DNA of 64,000 bases, from positions 1 to 64,000 of the IMG/VR virus record IMGVR_UViG_3300035070_002905; one strand, written 5' to 3'. Source of the DNA: a virus. The position numbers and the translations under genes were made by a program. Each line of letters begins with the position of its first letter. Within the stretch, counting starts at the first letter, position 1. A model generated the notes under the pieces. It saw only the letters and a program-made list of their open reading frames with translations. It made no database searches and was not told where the DNA came from. Positions 7,896 through 14,129 of this stretch are shown piece after piece.

Positions 7896-8366
7896 ATGAA
7901 AAAACTAATTCTAGCTACAATCCTAGCTGCGACTTCACTCACTTCTGTTGCAGCAACTGACTCTAAGGGCCTATCCTTCAGCCATGTAGTCGACCCTACT
8001 TGCAGTATAGTCATTGAAAATTCTACTGGCTCTATCGAGTTTAACGACTCGGAAGTAAGAGAAGATACCATGGCTTGGGTGAAAGTACGTAGTAATGTAT
8101 CTAGTCACCTTGTTACTGTAAACATGTCAGAGGGGACTGCGTCAAGTAGTCTACAGGGGATGCCGTTCGACTACAAATTTTCCGGATCCTCTCAGGATAT
8201 AGGTAACGGTGTATACGTGGATGCGGGGGAAGATTTACAGGTTCCTATTAATCAGTATACTGGAGAGACTAGCTTGTGGGTAGCAGCATCAGTTAAAGCA
8301 GACTCGGCCTCTCTAGGTTCTGGTACTCACACTATTACCTCGACAATCACTGCAAACTGTAACTAG
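7896..8366 (+). CDS. secreted pilin-like protein 3
   Basis: 156 residues, signal peptide MKKLILATILAATSLTSVA, then GLSFSHVVDPTCSIVIENSTGSIEF with the first Cys near residue 38 and a terminal ITANCN Cys, matching the layout of the two upstream relatives. A CGGAG RBS precedes ATG. The mature sequences of the three proteins have diverged strongly while signal and disulfide positions are kept, which suggests selection for variation at the surface. Function unknown. Confidence 0.6.
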   Translation: MKKLILATILAATSLTSVAATDSKGLSFSHVVDPTCSIVIENSTGSIEFNDSEVREDTMAWVKVRSNVSSHLVTVNMSEGTASSSLQGMPFDYKFSGSSQDIGNGVYVDAGEDLQVPINQYTGETSLWVAASVKADSASLGSGTHTITSTITANCN

Positions 8367-8374
8367 GAGTTCAG

Positions 8375-8602
8375 ATGAAAGGTCAAGCAAACGGAAACTG
8401 TAACGTTACCGCCTGTCAGAAGCCAGGTGCAATCTACCACAATAGCGTCATGCGTGCGTACTACTGCGAGAGCTGTGCAGTGGAGATCGAAAGATACGCC
8501 GGTGACTCGGTGCTATTCCCGAATCTAAAAGAGAAACGTCTGAAGGCACGTCAGTGCTGGTCGGACGGTCTCGAACCTACCGTGGAGCTAATCGAATGCT
8601 AA
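8375..8602 (+). CDS. small zinc-ribbon-like protein, 75 aa
   Basis: Cys residues are arranged CNVTAC ... YYCESC (residues 9-36), a C-x4-C ... C-x2-C set typical of small zinc fingers. The rest is charged and helical. AGGAG lies just upstream. It may bind nucleic acid or protein; no family recognised. Confidence 0.6.
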   Translation: MKGQANGNCNVTACQKPGAIYHNSVMRAYYCESCAVEIERYAGDSVLFPNLKEKRLKARQCWSDGLEPTVELIEC

Positions 8603-8796
8603 TTAAGCAAAAGCCCTACGGCTTCGAAAAGAAATACCTAGCTATGAAGCATGAGCGTAACATGTGGGCTACGTTCTTCATCTTCATCTCTCTGTCGTCT
8701 ATCGGCCTTATGTTCATGCAGGGTGATCATATAGCTAATCAGGCTACTGCAATCGTCCAGCTACAGGAGCAACTAGATGAGCAGACAGGACTTTAA
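8596..8796 (+). CDS. single-span membrane protein, 66 aa
   Basis: ATG 8596 overlaps the preceding stop by 7 bases and is preferred over an upstream start at 8554 buried in that gene. The protein has a basic N-terminus, one membrane helix (about 22-43, WATFFIFISLSSIGLMFMQ) and a helical, Gln/Glu-rich tail. It overlaps the next small membrane-protein gene by 20 bases. Confidence 0.6.
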   Translation: MLIKQKPYGFEKKYLAMKHERNMWATFFIFISLSSIGLMFMQGDHIANQATAIVQLQEQLDEQTGL

Positions 8797-9085
8797 CGAT
8801 TTCCTAAAGGGACTCACGGCATGCGTACTGATGTTCTCCCTATTCTATGGCTTCGTGTGCCTACTTAGTTACTGGAAGGGCGAAGACCGTAAGGAGGAAT
8901 ACTGTGGTGAGCTGTATGAAGGCCGCCATATCTATGCCCGTGTCACTAAGGAAGTCTTCCTGGAGCACACCGTGGAAGACGGAGATTCACTCGGAGAGAA
9001 GGCTGCTATTAAAGGCTGGAACTCTAAAACATGTGAGCAGTACAACTCTGCTCGCAAAAACTTATCTGTCAAGCTGAGGGATTAA
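8777..9085 (+). CDS. single-span membrane protein, 102 aa
   Basis: Begins 20 bases inside the previous gene. It has one hydrophobic helix (about 10-32, LTACVLMFSLFYGFVCLLSYW), then a charged domain with two Cys (EYCGEL, KTCEQY) that would be periplasmic or cytosolic depending on topology. It ends at the base where the next ATG begins. Function unknown. Confidence 0.6.
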   Translation: MSRQDFNDFLKGLTACVLMFSLFYGFVCLLSYWKGEDRKEEYCGELYEGRHIYARVTKEVFLEHTVEDGDSLGEKAAIKGWNSKTCEQYNSARKNLSVKLRD

Positions 9086-9366
9086 TGGAAAAGCTAACCT
9101 TTGTATCTGTGGAATTCCAATCGCCACTCTCTAATATTATCGATGATGATTCCGCCTTGGATGAACTGTTCGAGTTAGATGGTGGCAGCTTCACTTATTC
9201 TTGTGAAGTAGTAGATGAGATTCACCGCCACTTCATTATGGCTAGCTATGAAGGTGCGCACCAGCGTAACTTCGTAGAGGAACTAGCTAAAATTCTGACG
9301 CTGTTACGTGGATGGTCTGCGTTCGGCGATGTTGTATCTATTCATGTGGAGAAATTAAATGATTAA
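9085..9366 (+). CDS. hypothetical acidic protein, 93 aa
   Basis: Soluble, acidic N-terminal half (IIDDDSALDELFELDGG) and a helical C-terminal half. No motif recognised. It overlaps the neighbours at both ends, as part of a translationally coupled chain. Confidence 0.6.
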   Translation: MEKLTFVSVEFQSPLSNIIDDDSALDELFELDGGSFTYSCEVVDEIHRHFIMASYEGAHQRNFVEELAKILTLLRGWSAFGDVVSIHVEKLND

Positions 9367-9802
9367 TCTATTCGGTTTCTGGACATCAGTCACCCTGATT
9401 ATAATCCCACCGTTCTTCTTCCTGTCGTTCATCGTGATCGGCATTACTGAGACCTACCTAGAAGATGTATCTAATCGAGTCTATAAGGCTAGGCTGGCAC
9501 CGAAGTTCGAGAGCTTCTGCGGGCGAGTTGAAGATACGCTCGGTGGAGGTCTGACCATGACGCTATTCGCAATCGGCCTACTAGGTGCGCTTATGTGGGC
9601 GATCACCTTCGTAGTAGCCGGCCTGGCGTACTTTATGGATGACATCTCTACGGACTTCGTCGGCATGGTTGCCCTCATGGCAGAAGAGATGGCACCCTTC
9701 ACGGCCTGGGCGGTAATCGTCACGTCGGTACTAATCGCCATCCACCTACTACTGAAGAACTTCTTCAAGATCGTTAAGAAAATAGAGGACGCACTAAAAT
9801 GA
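9359..9802 (+). CDS. polytopic membrane protein, paralogue A
   Basis: 147 residues with hydrophobic segments near 6-28, 62-88 and 112-135. It begins MINLFGFW, almost the same as the following gene (MINLLGFW), and both end in a short amphipathic KIxDAL/KLAAL helix, so the two are tandem paralogues. No transport or catalytic motif is visible. Possibly they form a hetero-oligomer in the inner membrane. Confidence 0.65.
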   Translation: MINLFGFWTSVTLIIIPPFFFLSFIVIGITETYLEDVSNRVYKARLAPKFESFCGRVEDTLGGGLTMTLFAIGLLGALMWAITFVVAGLAYFMDDISTDFVGMVALMAEEMAPFTAWAVIVTSVLIAIHLLLKNFFKIVKKIEDALK

Positions 9803-10329
9803 TTAATCTACTTGGTTTCTGGTTCAACGTATCGCTTCTAACTGTAGTTCCAATGGTGATGCTAGCCATCTACCTAATGGAGCCGGCATGGCATCTACTT
9901 AACAAGGCCAGCGAAGGTCGCTATGACTGCGTTAAGATCCGCGAGTTCTACCGCTGGGTATGGATGACGGATGATTACCGCGGCCGCGGCCAGAGATTCC
10001 CTACGGGGTATGATAATAAGTGGGATGACTACTTCGGTCGCTGTATCACCATCGTCCTGAGTTCTCTTGCGGGTATTCTGATGATAGTAGTATCGGTAGT
10101 ACATAATATCGCATATCTGCAAGGTCATAGTATCATGTGGGGCGTCTACTATAAGAGTGCCTCTGCGATGACGGTCGGCTGGGTATCTACTATTGCAGAA
10201 GCCGCGTCTCCCTTCACTGGCTGGGTGGCATTGGCCTTAATGAGTACCGTAGGTGTGTACGGAGCACTTAAACTAGGATTCCGTATGTATTATTCTGTGG
10301 CCGATAAGCTGGCCGCTCTGGAGAAGTAA
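9799..10329 (+). CDS. polytopic membrane protein, paralogue B
   Basis: 176 residues, tandem paralogue of the upstream gene: the same MINLxGFW start, a hydrophobic segment near 6-27, further segments near 88-108 and 125-160, and an added Arg/Tyr/Trp-rich loop (residues 40-75). The first 24 bases of the two genes are nearly identical. Function unknown. Confidence 0.65.
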   Translation: MINLLGFWFNVSLLTVVPMVMLAIYLMEPAWHLLNKASEGRYDCVKIREFYRWVWMTDDYRGRGQRFPTGYDNKWDDYFGRCITIVLSSLAGILMIVVSVVHNIAYLQGHSIMWGVYYKSASAMTVGWVSTIAEAASPFTGWVALALMSTVGVYGALKLGFRMYYSVADKLAALEK

Positions 10330-10725
10330 ATGGAAGGCCTAGCGTATTACCCTAAAGTGGAAGTGCGCTCGGCCCTAGCTAAAGTCGAGAAGCTTAAACT
10401 ACTAGCCGCCGAGTTGGTAGAACGAGCTGAAGATAAGGCTAAGGCCGAGATACAAACCGTAGGATGGATCTTTAAGAACGAGATCTCTCTGTACGACATC
10501 ATGCGCAGCGAACTCGGAGATAGCAATCCGTGTTTCTACAGTCGTATACTATTCGAGAATGGATTGATTACTCAGGACGAGTTCACCATCATCGACTTCG
10601 CGATTAGCGATTGGTTCCGCAGTAATAGCTTCGACCTTAAGCGTGTATTCGCCGATGGCCGTGACTGCTACCTACCGCCTAGTCTATCGAGCTTCATAAC
10701 GTCAGTGGAGAAGTTATGCGATTAG
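10330..10725 (+). CDS. hypothetical protein, 131 aa
   Basis: ATG follows directly on the previous stop. The N-terminal 45 residues form a probable helix rich in Ala, Lys and Glu; the remainder (LYDIMRSELGDSNPCFYSRILFENGL) appears globular. No family recognised. Overlaps the next gene by 10 bases. Confidence 0.6.
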   Translation: MEGLAYYPKVEVRSALAKVEKLKLLAAELVERAEDKAKAEIQTVGWIFKNEISLYDIMRSELGDSNPCFYSRILFENGLITQDEFTIIDFAISDWFRSNSFDLKRVFADGRDCYLPPSLSSFITSVEKLCD

Positions 10726-10934
10726 TAAAAGTACGTCTGCGCAATAAGGAAGGTCAGCAGATCTTCCAGCACTTCCTAAGCACTTCGACTAGTAGCGATA
10801 AGATAAACCAGAAGGTGACTGAGCATTACGCCGAACGTCATCCTTCCTGGTCTATTCGTGAAGTTTATGAGGTCATTCCAGATCCTGAAGATATAATTGA
10901 AGTTTTTGGCGACGACCTCCAAAAGTTGGAGTAA
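10716..10934 (+). CDS. hypothetical protein, 72 aa
   Basis: Small protein with a basic beta-like start (MRLVKVRLRNKEGQQIFQHF) and an acidic end (DPEDIIEVFGDDLQKLE). Last protein gene before the tRNA cluster. Its stop codon TAA forms part of a TAAAATA promoter-like element reading into the tRNAs. Confidence 0.6.
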   Translation: MRLVKVRLRNKEGQQIFQHFLSTSTSSDKINQKVTEHYAERHPSWSIREVYEVIPDPEDIIEVFGDDLQKLE

Positions 10935-10945
10935 AATATAATTAC
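10932..10945 (+). promoter_or_regulatory. TAAAATA-N4-TAC promoter-like motif before tRNA array
   Basis: TAAAATATAATTAC lies immediately upstream of the first tRNA and overlaps the stop codon of the preceding gene. The same TAAAATA-N4-TAC/TAT pattern occurs before several minus-strand spike units. It resembles the T4 late element (TATAAATA). Likely to drive the tRNAs, by inference. Confidence 0.45.
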
Positions 10946-10949
10946 CGAA

Positions 10950-11024
10950 GCGTACTTCGTATAGGGGTTATTACCTCTGCCTTCCAAGCAGATGACGCGG
11001 GTTCGATTCCCGCAGTACGCTCCA
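10950..11024 (+). tRNA. tRNA-Gly (anticodon TCC)
   Basis: Acceptor stem GCGTACT pairs with AGTACGC, TTCGATT T-loop present, anticodon loop CTTCCAA gives TCC, and 3' CCA is encoded. Reads GGA/GGG. Confidence 0.9.
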
Positions 11025-11025
11025 A

Positions 11026-11101
11026 GGCCCCTTAGCTCAGCGGTAAGAGCGCGCGACTCATAATCGTACGGTCCCCAGTTCAAATCTGGGAGGGGCCACC
11101 A
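11026..11101 (+). tRNA. tRNA-Ile2 (anticodon CAT, lysidine type)
   Basis: Anticodon loop CTCATAA gives CAT. The body (GGCCCCTTAGCTCAG start, GACTCATAATCG core, AGGGGCCACCA end) is very like E. coli tRNA-Ile2 rather than a methionine tRNA, so the C34 is probably modified to lysidine by host TilS to read AUA. The outer anticodon stem pair is weak (C-A). Confidence 0.8.
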
Positions 11102-11113
11102 ATAAGGATCTTT

Positions 11114-11290
11114 ATGAGAATCGTAAAGAAGACGAAAGAGTTTATCGTCACGGTGAATAGCAATGGATGCCATCAACGTATTAAACTTGATGAATTAGAC
11201 GAGTATATTAGAAAGCTCGTTGCATCTAAACGAATTGCTCCCGGTACCGTAGACGGTCGCCGAGGAGAATGTCTATGTTCGAAGCCCTAG
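11114..11290 (+). CDS. 58-aa basic protein within tRNA cluster
   Basis: Encodes MRIVKKTKEFIVTVNSNGC... to KP-stop. AAGGA at 11104-11108 precedes the ATG with good spacing. Lys/Arg-rich with a C-terminal CLC; function unknown. It lies between tRNA-Ile2 and tRNA-Arg. Confidence 0.55.
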   Translation: MRIVKKTKEFIVTVNSNGCHQRIKLDELDEYIRKLVASKRIAPGTVDGRRGECLCSKP

Positions 11291-11346
11291 CGTTAATCGC
11301 TTTACTCTGGTTGGTATCAGTTACTATAGCCAGTAAGATGTACTAA
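11275..11346 (+). CDS. 23-aa hydrophobic micro-protein
   Basis: Encodes MFEALALIALLWLVSVTIAS plus KMY. It overlaps the previous ORF by 16 bases, has AGGAG 10 bases upstream (11262-11266), and its TAA overlaps the ATG of the next gene. Almost the whole peptide is one membrane helix. The coupled overlaps on both sides argue that it is translated. Confidence 0.5.
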   Translation: MFEALALIALLWLVSVTIASKMY

Positions 11347-11555
11347 TGAAATACAAGATGCAATTCATGGATGATGAACACGCTGAAAGAGCTTATGACG
11401 AGCTCACTTGTATTAAAGTATTAATGGGATCTGCGATAGCCGTAGACTTCCCGTATAGTTACGGTAACACCGTCAGTGAGATCATCAGTAGACACCGAGG
11501 ATACACCGACCAACTTACCGAACACGATTTAAGCGCCCTTAGCTCAGCTGGATAG
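11346..11555 (+). CDS. 69-aa protein running into tRNA-Arg
   Basis: Encodes MKYKMQFMDDEHAERAYDEL...SSAG. Start is coupled to the upstream stop (TAATG). The last eight codons and the stop lie within tRNA-Arg (11533-11609), so its C-terminus ALSSAG is read from the tRNA acceptor and D-arm sequence. This suggests either truncation by tRNA insertion or deliberate overlap. Function unknown. Confidence 0.55.
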   Translation: MKYKMQFMDDEHAERAYDELTCIKVLMGSAIAVDFPYSYGNTVSEIISRHRGYTDQLTEHDLSALSSAG

Positions 11556-11609
11556 AGCGCATCCCTCCTAAGGATGATGTCGCCAGTTCAACTCTGGCAG
11601 GGTGCACCA
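11533..11609 (+). tRNA. tRNA-Arg (anticodon CCT)
   Basis: Acceptor GCGCCCT pairs with AGGGTGC, anticodon stem CATCC/GGATG with loop CTCCTAA (CCT), T-loop TTCAACT, encoded CCA. Reads the rare AGG codon. Its 5' 23 bases overlap the end of a protein gene. Confidence 0.9.
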
Positions 11610-11776
11610 AATGGCGAGTGCGTGGTCGATCACAAAGTATGACGAAAGGAACAAAGTAGCGTAGGTCCCTCGGGCAGCGAAAGTAACAAAGTAGACGAAA
11701 CGTATCGAGATTCCGCGGCCTTTGCTGTGAGGAATACCATCTAGATCAATAGACTAGTGATACTTACAGCACAAAC
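11610..11776 (+). other. non-coding spacer with imperfect hairpin inside tRNA cluster
   Basis: No ORF with an RBS is visible in these 167 bases. At 11724-11770 GCTGTGAGgaatacc...cTTACAGC forms a long imperfect stem (G-T pairs and bulges) just before tRNA-Lys. It could be a remnant tRNA, a processing signal, or a small RNA. Nothing else recognised. Confidence 0.4.
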
Positions 11777-11851
11777 CGGGGCGTAGCTCAGCGGTAGAGC
11801 AGCTGACTTTTAATCAGTTGGTCGATGGTTCGAATCCATCCGCCCCGACCA
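11777..11851 (+). tRNA. tRNA-Lys (anticodon TTT)
   Basis: Acceptor CGGGGCG/CGCCCCG, anticodon stem CTGA/TCAG with loop CTTTTAA (TTT), GTTCGAAT T-loop, encoded CCA. tRNA-Lys is the target of the PrrC anticodon nuclease, relevant to the RnlA/PseT genes in this window. Confidence 0.92.
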
Positions 11852-11852
11852 T

Positions 11853-11928
11853 CCGAGATTAGCTGAGTTTGGTATAGCGCACCGTTTGGGACGGTGGGAC
11901 GCACGTTCGAGTCGTGCATCTCGGACCA
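11853..11928 (+). tRNA. tRNA-Pro (anticodon TGG)
   Basis: Acceptor CCGAGAT/ATCTCGG, anticodon stem CACCG/CGGTG with loop TTTGGGA (TGG), T-arm GCACGTTCGAGTCGTGC, discriminator A and encoded CCA. Confidence 0.9.
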
Positions 11929-11934
11929 TTTTCT

Positions 11935-12009
11935 AGGGGATTAGCTCAGTTGGTAGAGCAGCGGATTCCAAATCCGTAGGTCAGGCGTTCGAGTCGTCTA
12001 TCCCCTGCC
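11935..12009 (+). tRNA. tRNA-Trp (anticodon CCA), terminal A not encoded
   Basis: Acceptor AGGGGAT/ATCCCCT, anticodon stem CGGAT/ATCCG with loop TCCAAAT region giving CCA. After discriminator G12007 only CC is encoded; the next base (G12010) is the first base of tRNA-Thr. The final A must be added by a CCA enzyme, which the phage itself encodes at 26543. Confidence 0.85.
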
Positions 12010-12085
12010 GCCGTTATAGCTCAGTAGGTAGAGCAGCTCACTTGTAATGAGCAGGTCCCGGGTTCGATTCCTGGTGACGGCACCA
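12010..12085 (+). tRNA. tRNA-Thr (anticodon TGT)
   Basis: Acceptor GCCGTTA/TGACGGC, anticodon loop CTTGTAA (TGT) on stem CTCA/TGAG, T-arm CCGGGTTCGATTCCTGG, encoded CCA. Abuts tRNA-Trp with no spacer. Confidence 0.9.
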
Positions 12086-12086
12086 T

Positions 12087-12161
12087 ATCCCGTTCGTCTA
12101 GTGGTCAGGACACTACCCTTTCACGGTGGTAACACGAGTTCGAATCTCGTACGGGATACCA
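12087..12161 (+). tRNA. tRNA-Glu (anticodon TTC)
   Basis: Acceptor ATCCCGT/ACGGGAT, anticodon stem CTACC/GGTGG with loop CTTTCAC (TTC), T-arm ACGAGTTCGAATCTCGT, encoded CCA. Confidence 0.9.
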
Positions 12162-12162
12162 T

Positions 12163-12237
12163 AGGGGTATCGCCAAGCGGTAAGGCCTCGGCTTTTGATG
12201 CCGATATTCGGTGGTTCGAATCCACCTACCCCTTCCA
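12163..12237 (+). tRNA. tRNA-Gln (anticodon TTG)
   Basis: Acceptor AGGGGTA/TACCCCT, anticodon stem CGGC/GCCG with loop TTTTGAT (TTG), T-arm GGTGGTTCGAATCCACC, discriminator T and encoded CCA. Confidence 0.9.
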
Positions 12238-12322
<85 letters not shown>

Positions 12323-12325
12323 CTT

Positions 12326-12352
12326 TAAAATATCCTTGAGCAATCAAGGAGA
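12326..12352 (+). promoter_or_regulatory. late-type promoter motif plus SD-sequestering hairpin
   Basis: TAAAATA (12326-12332) matches the motif before the spike genes. It is followed at once by a perfect 7-bp hairpin TCCTTGA-GCAA-TCAAGGA (12333-12350) with a GNRA tetraloop. The 3' arm contains the Shine-Dalgarno AAGGAG of the gene at 12358. A readthrough transcript from the tRNAs would have the RBS masked, whereas a transcript starting just after TAAAATA would lack the 5' arm. This is the logic known for T4 late genes such as lysozyme e. Confidence 0.6.
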
Positions 12353-12357
12353 TTTAC

Positions 12358-12738
12358 ATGGCAATAATCTACAATCCACCTGAGTGGACAGCAGGAGATA
12401 CGGAAAGTCTACAGTATAGAATTACCGATGAGTTTGGCGCTGCAATCGACATTACCGGATATACTGGTACAATGCAGGTTCGCAGTACGTTCGACGGTGC
12501 ACTAATCGCTACGTCGACAGGAGTACTTAACGTTGACGATTCGACTATCACGTATACATTCCCTCCGTTACAAACCGCTAACTTCCGTTCGACCGGCGCC
12601 GGCAACTATCTATACGATGCCGAAACCGTTTCACCGGATGGAGTTACAACCACAGACGTCCGAGGTACCATTGCAGTAGTAATGGATATCACTCGAGCAG
12701 CTGCAGCACCGGCCGGAACATTCGGAGGTCCTGTATGA
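12358..12738 (+). CDS. Ig-like virion/tail-associated protein
   Basis: 126 residues, beta-rich: WTAGDTESLQYRITDEFGAAIDITGYTGTMQVRS... then TYTFPPLQTANFRSTGAGNYLYDAETVSPDG. This pattern (polarised strands, alternating Thr/Val, G-Y-Y-D-E in a late strand) is characteristic of BppU-N-like or accessory domains next to phage tail genes. No signal peptide. Expression is probably confined to late infection by the hairpin over its RBS. It lies apart from the other structural genes. Virion role is inferred. Confidence 0.6.
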   Translation: MAIIYNPPEWTAGDTESLQYRITDEFGAAIDITGYTGTMQVRSTFDGALIATSTGVLNVDDSTITYTFPPLQTANFRSTGAGNYLYDAETVSPDGVTTTDVRGTIAVVMDITRAAAAPAGTFGGPV

Positions 12739-12815
12739 TCGTAATCATTCCTCGGGTAAAACAGACAGCAAGTATAATCGTCACGGCTAAACGTCGTGCA
12801 GTAATCATCTCGTGA
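12735..12815 (+). CDS. 26-aa basic micro-protein
   Basis: Encodes MIVIIPRVKQTASIIVTAK plus RRAVIIS, starting in an ATGA overlap with the preceding stop. Short, alternating hydrophobic and basic residues. The coupling suggests translation, but no function is recognised. Confidence 0.4.
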   Translation: MIVIIPRVKQTASIIVTAKRRAVIIS

Positions 12816-12927
12816 TACATCACTGCGTAACGCGACTTGCCGACTGGGCGGTCAGGAATTCCGAGACCAGATGGGTCTTTTGTGTGGAGCGTAAAACAAG
12901 GCTGATGGAATACCATCGAGAATAACT
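12816..12927 (+). other. non-coding spacer with small hairpins
   Basis: No convincing gene. AGACC-agatg-GGTCT followed by TTT (around 12869-12886) looks like a short terminator, and GATGG-aata-CCATC (12903-12916) is a small perfect hairpin. The rest shows nothing I can name. Confidence 0.35.
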
Positions 12928-12953
12928 AAAAGGCTACCTTCGGGTAGCCTTTT
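12928..12953 (+). terminator. rho-independent terminator
   Basis: AAAAGGCTACC (12928-12938), TTCG tetraloop, GGTAGCCTTTT (12943-12953): an 11-bp stem with a T-rich 3' end. It ends the tRNA/virion-protein unit. Confidence 0.85.
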
Positions 12954-12974
12954 CTCGTTCCTGGAGTATAGAAA

Positions 12975-13181
12975 ATGTTATTTGAACAAGCATTAGATAG
13001 AGTAGCAGAGTTATCTGCCGATAAGAAATACCGCGAGTACATGGGAGGCGCTCCTATTGCTCGTGGTTACAACCTAACTGAAGCTGGAGAGATCCTTGCA
13101 GATATCTACGGTTGGGATTCTAAGGAGACTACCGAGGATCTTCAGGCACGTGAAGACAAGCGATTCAAGGAGATGCTATGA
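12975..13181 (+). CDS. hypothetical protein, 68 aa
   Basis: Small helical, charged protein (MLFEQALDRVAELSADKKYREY start). A TGGAG RBS lies upstream after the terminator. It overlaps the following membrane-protein gene by 4 bases. No motif recognised. Confidence 0.6.
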   Translation: MLFEQALDRVAELSADKKYREYMGGAPIARGYNLTEAGEILADIYGWDSKETTEDLQAREDKRFKEML

Positions 13182-13384
13182 TTCCGTTCATCTTTCGTAT
13201 CTTACTGTGTTGCGTAACATATCCCTTGGGATTGGCACTCTTCGTGTTCGTAATATTCGCCTGTGCCATGGCTGGAGAGTTCGGTCCAGGTATTCTAATG
13301 ATGATCCACCCTCGTGCTCACTATGAGTTCAACAAGGAGTGGACTGGTAATGTGTACAATTGGTTTAAAGAGGAAACAAAATGA
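13178..13384 (+). CDS. single-span membrane protein, 68 aa
   Basis: The N-terminal 35 residues are strongly hydrophobic (IFRILLCCVTYPLGLALFVFVIFACAM region), the rest polar (HPRAHYEFNKEW). One or two membrane helices. Function unknown. It overlaps both neighbours by 4 bases. Confidence 0.6.
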   Translation: MIPFIFRILLCCVTYPLGLALFVFVIFACAMAGEFGPGILMMIHPRAHYEFNKEWTGNVYNWFKEETK

Positions 13385-13719
13385 AAGTAATTCTTATAGA
13401 AGATTATGATGAGCACAAAGCAGGCGAGATCTTCTGGGATCTGGGTGCCACTCACTTCGGTCGCCTGGCAGCTCCGATGAGTCAAGTTAACAATGCCATC
13501 ATGGAGAATCTTAACGATGTAGATGAGTTCTACTCGATTCCCGCTCGACATATGAAGGCGTTCCTTCACAACATCATCGAGATTGATGGACGTGATATTG
13601 CCGTTACGGAAGAGCGCCTAGCAGAGATCCAGGCTCACTCCTCCAAAGCCCTATCTCACATGGAGTCTCGCGTCGAGTCTCTTAATGAATTTCAAGATAA
13701 GCTACATGGTGCCGTATGA
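13381..13719 (+). CDS. hypothetical protein, 112 aa
   Basis: Soluble acidic protein. The C-terminal half is a predicted long helix (residues 75-108). It starts in an ATGA overlap and itself overlaps the exported-protein gene that follows. No family recognised. Confidence 0.6.
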   Translation: MKVILIEDYDEHKAGEIFWDLGATHFGRLAAPMSQVNNAIMENLNDVDEFYSIPARHMKAFLHNIIEIDGRDIAVTEERLAEIQAHSSKALSHMESRVESLNEFQDKLHGAV

Positions 13720-14126
13720 AACTATTGATTGCTCTACTCATTCCATTCGCAGCTTCTGCCGGTATCAAAGAAACTCTCCTCGATGCTAATCCCGTGGTAA
13801 TCTGTACGCAGGAGCAGTACGAAGATGCTCGTACCTGGCAGGACTTGTGCGGTACTACTAGTAATAGTATCTCTAACAGCTACTGTACTCTAGTGGCCGT
13901 TAACCGTTACTGTGAACCTGCGACTCGTGTAGACGCCGCCGCTAGAGGTAGCCTGGCTCCCTCATTCCGCTCAGGTGGTACGATGAAGAACACCTATCTG
14001 GAAGCCCGTAAAGATTCAAACTGTGGCGCCGACGAGATCGTCGAAGCGTATAGCCAATGTAAAGTAGCCGGTGGTGAAGACTGCCTGGCTGAAGCGAAGA
14101 AAGTCCAACAACTAATCTGCGAGTAA
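13716..14126 (+). CDS. exported cysteine-rich protein, 136 aa
   Basis: Short Sec signal (MKLLIALLIPFAASA). The mature protein has eight Cys (VICTQ, DLCGT, SYCTL, RYCEP, NCGAD, QCKVA, DCLAE, LICE), an even number suited to disulfides in the periplasm. Helical C-terminal half. Function unknown, but its position directly before the RlmN-like gene is probably just operon packing. Confidence 0.65.
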   Translation: MKLLIALLIPFAASAGIKETLLDANPVVICTQEQYEDARTWQDLCGTTSNSISNSYCTLVAVNRYCEPATRVDAAARGSLAPSFRSGGTMKNTYLEARKDSNCGADEIVEAYSQCKVAGGEDCLAEAKKVQQLICE

Positions 14127-14129
14127 ATT

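Noticed and set aside
11026-11101. Calling the CAT-anticodon tRNA methionine
   Set aside because: Its body matches tRNA-Ile2 (GGCCCCTTAGCTCAG... AGGGGCCACCA) much better than elongator or initiator tRNA-Met.
10865-11176. Long minus-strand ORF across the first tRNAs
   Set aside because: It only reads the complement of tRNA genes; peptide pieces such as PLPDLNWGPYDYE are the typical false translation of tRNA clusters.
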